Source: Blautia sp.
GTDB lineage: Bacteria; Bacillota; Clostridia; Lachnospirales; Lachnospiraceae
Assembly: GCA_029257805.1 (NCBI GenBank)
Contig: JARIAR010000062.1
Location: 1 to 64,000, forward strand
Direction: 5' to 3'
DNA: 64,000 nucleotides
This document shows, one piece after another, positions 63,960-64,000 of this stretch. Within the stretch, counting starts at the first letter, position 1. Each line of letters opens with the position of its first letter. Below the pieces are notes generated by a model. That model did no database searches and was not told where the DNA came from. It saw only the letters and a list, made by a program, of their open reading frames with translations. Both the position numbers and the translations under genes were made by a program.

Positions 63960-64000
63960 AAGGTTCTCCTATGATTTTTATTTCATCATAGAAGAACCTT
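63960..64000 (+). terminator. Hairpin after the araC gene, at the window edge
   Basis: AAGGTTCT-C-CTATGAT pairs with ATCATAG-A-AGAACCTT around a 9-base loop; the stem ends at the last base, so any U-tract lies outside. Confidence 0.75.

Overview
The window reads as chromosomal DNA of a low-GC, Gram-positive anaerobe of the Clostridia, most likely Lachnospiraceae (Blautia or a close relative). The reasons are AT-rich codon use, strong AGGAGG ribosome sites, TTGACA/TATAAT-type promoters with 17-bp spacers, a perfect CIRCE element before hrcA, a sporulation sigma factor, MurT/GatD, FeoA/FeoB, a long clostridial-type L17, and Bacillus-like synteny (ireB-ruvX-DUF1292-mltG-trmR-trhP; hrcA-grpE-dnaK-dnaJ-prmA-rsmE). 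The genus is an inference. I see no rRNA, tRNA, CRISPR array, insertion sequence or prophage.

Layout from left to right. 1-2.5 kb: a gene running off the left edge, then gatD and murT (lipid II amidation). 2.5-6.1 kb: the rpmJ-rpsM-rpsK-rpsD-rpoA-rplQ block with its own promoter, a 5'-end hairpin and an unusually long, foldable rpmJ-rpsM gap. 6.1-8.3 kb: hflK-hflC behind what I read as a yybP-ykoY (Mn2+) riboswitch with an overlapping terminator. 8.4-10 kb: a ribokinase and an uninterrupted sigK without a pro-sequence. 10-17 kb: tRNA and RNA metabolism (trhP, trmR, a catalytic-domain-less MltG relic, ylbF, RNase J, DUF1292, ruvX, ireB, mtaB). 17-22 kb: a small HPr-like protein lacking the phosphorylatable His, then thiI, a cysteine desulfurase, rsmE, prmA and a PAP2 membrane protein. 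22.4-27.3 kb: the hrcA-grpE-dnaK-dnaJ operon.

27.4-41.5 kb: a MATE exporter behind a transcription attenuator (candidate guanidine-IV riboswitch), a leuB-ilvD-ilvB-serC-serA biosynthetic operon with a plain short leader, folA and thyA, a GlgB-like protein whose catalytic residues are replaced, and uvrB. 41.9-51 kb: a GntR-controlled gamma-lyase plus NhaC-type transporter, a PAS-GGDEF protein, and a glycerol dehydrogenase divergent from a regulator, FSA-type aldolase and FGGY kinase set. 51-57.2 kb: a metal block with a P1B-type ATPase, DUF6110-like protein and 26-residue peptide next to a Fur-like box and fur, a DtxR/MntR regulator, and feoA-feoB with a Cys-rich partner. 57.4-64 kb: an AraC-controlled alpha-galactoside uptake operon (binding protein, two permeases, GH36 alpha-galactosidase) with no ATPase of its own.

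The most unusual signals are the putative Mn2+ riboswitch in front of hflKC, the GlgB-like pseudoenzyme fused translationally to thyA, the His-less HPr, the structured rpmJ-rpsM spacer, the MATE attenuator, and the small-peptide/DUF6110/P-ATPase metal operon.
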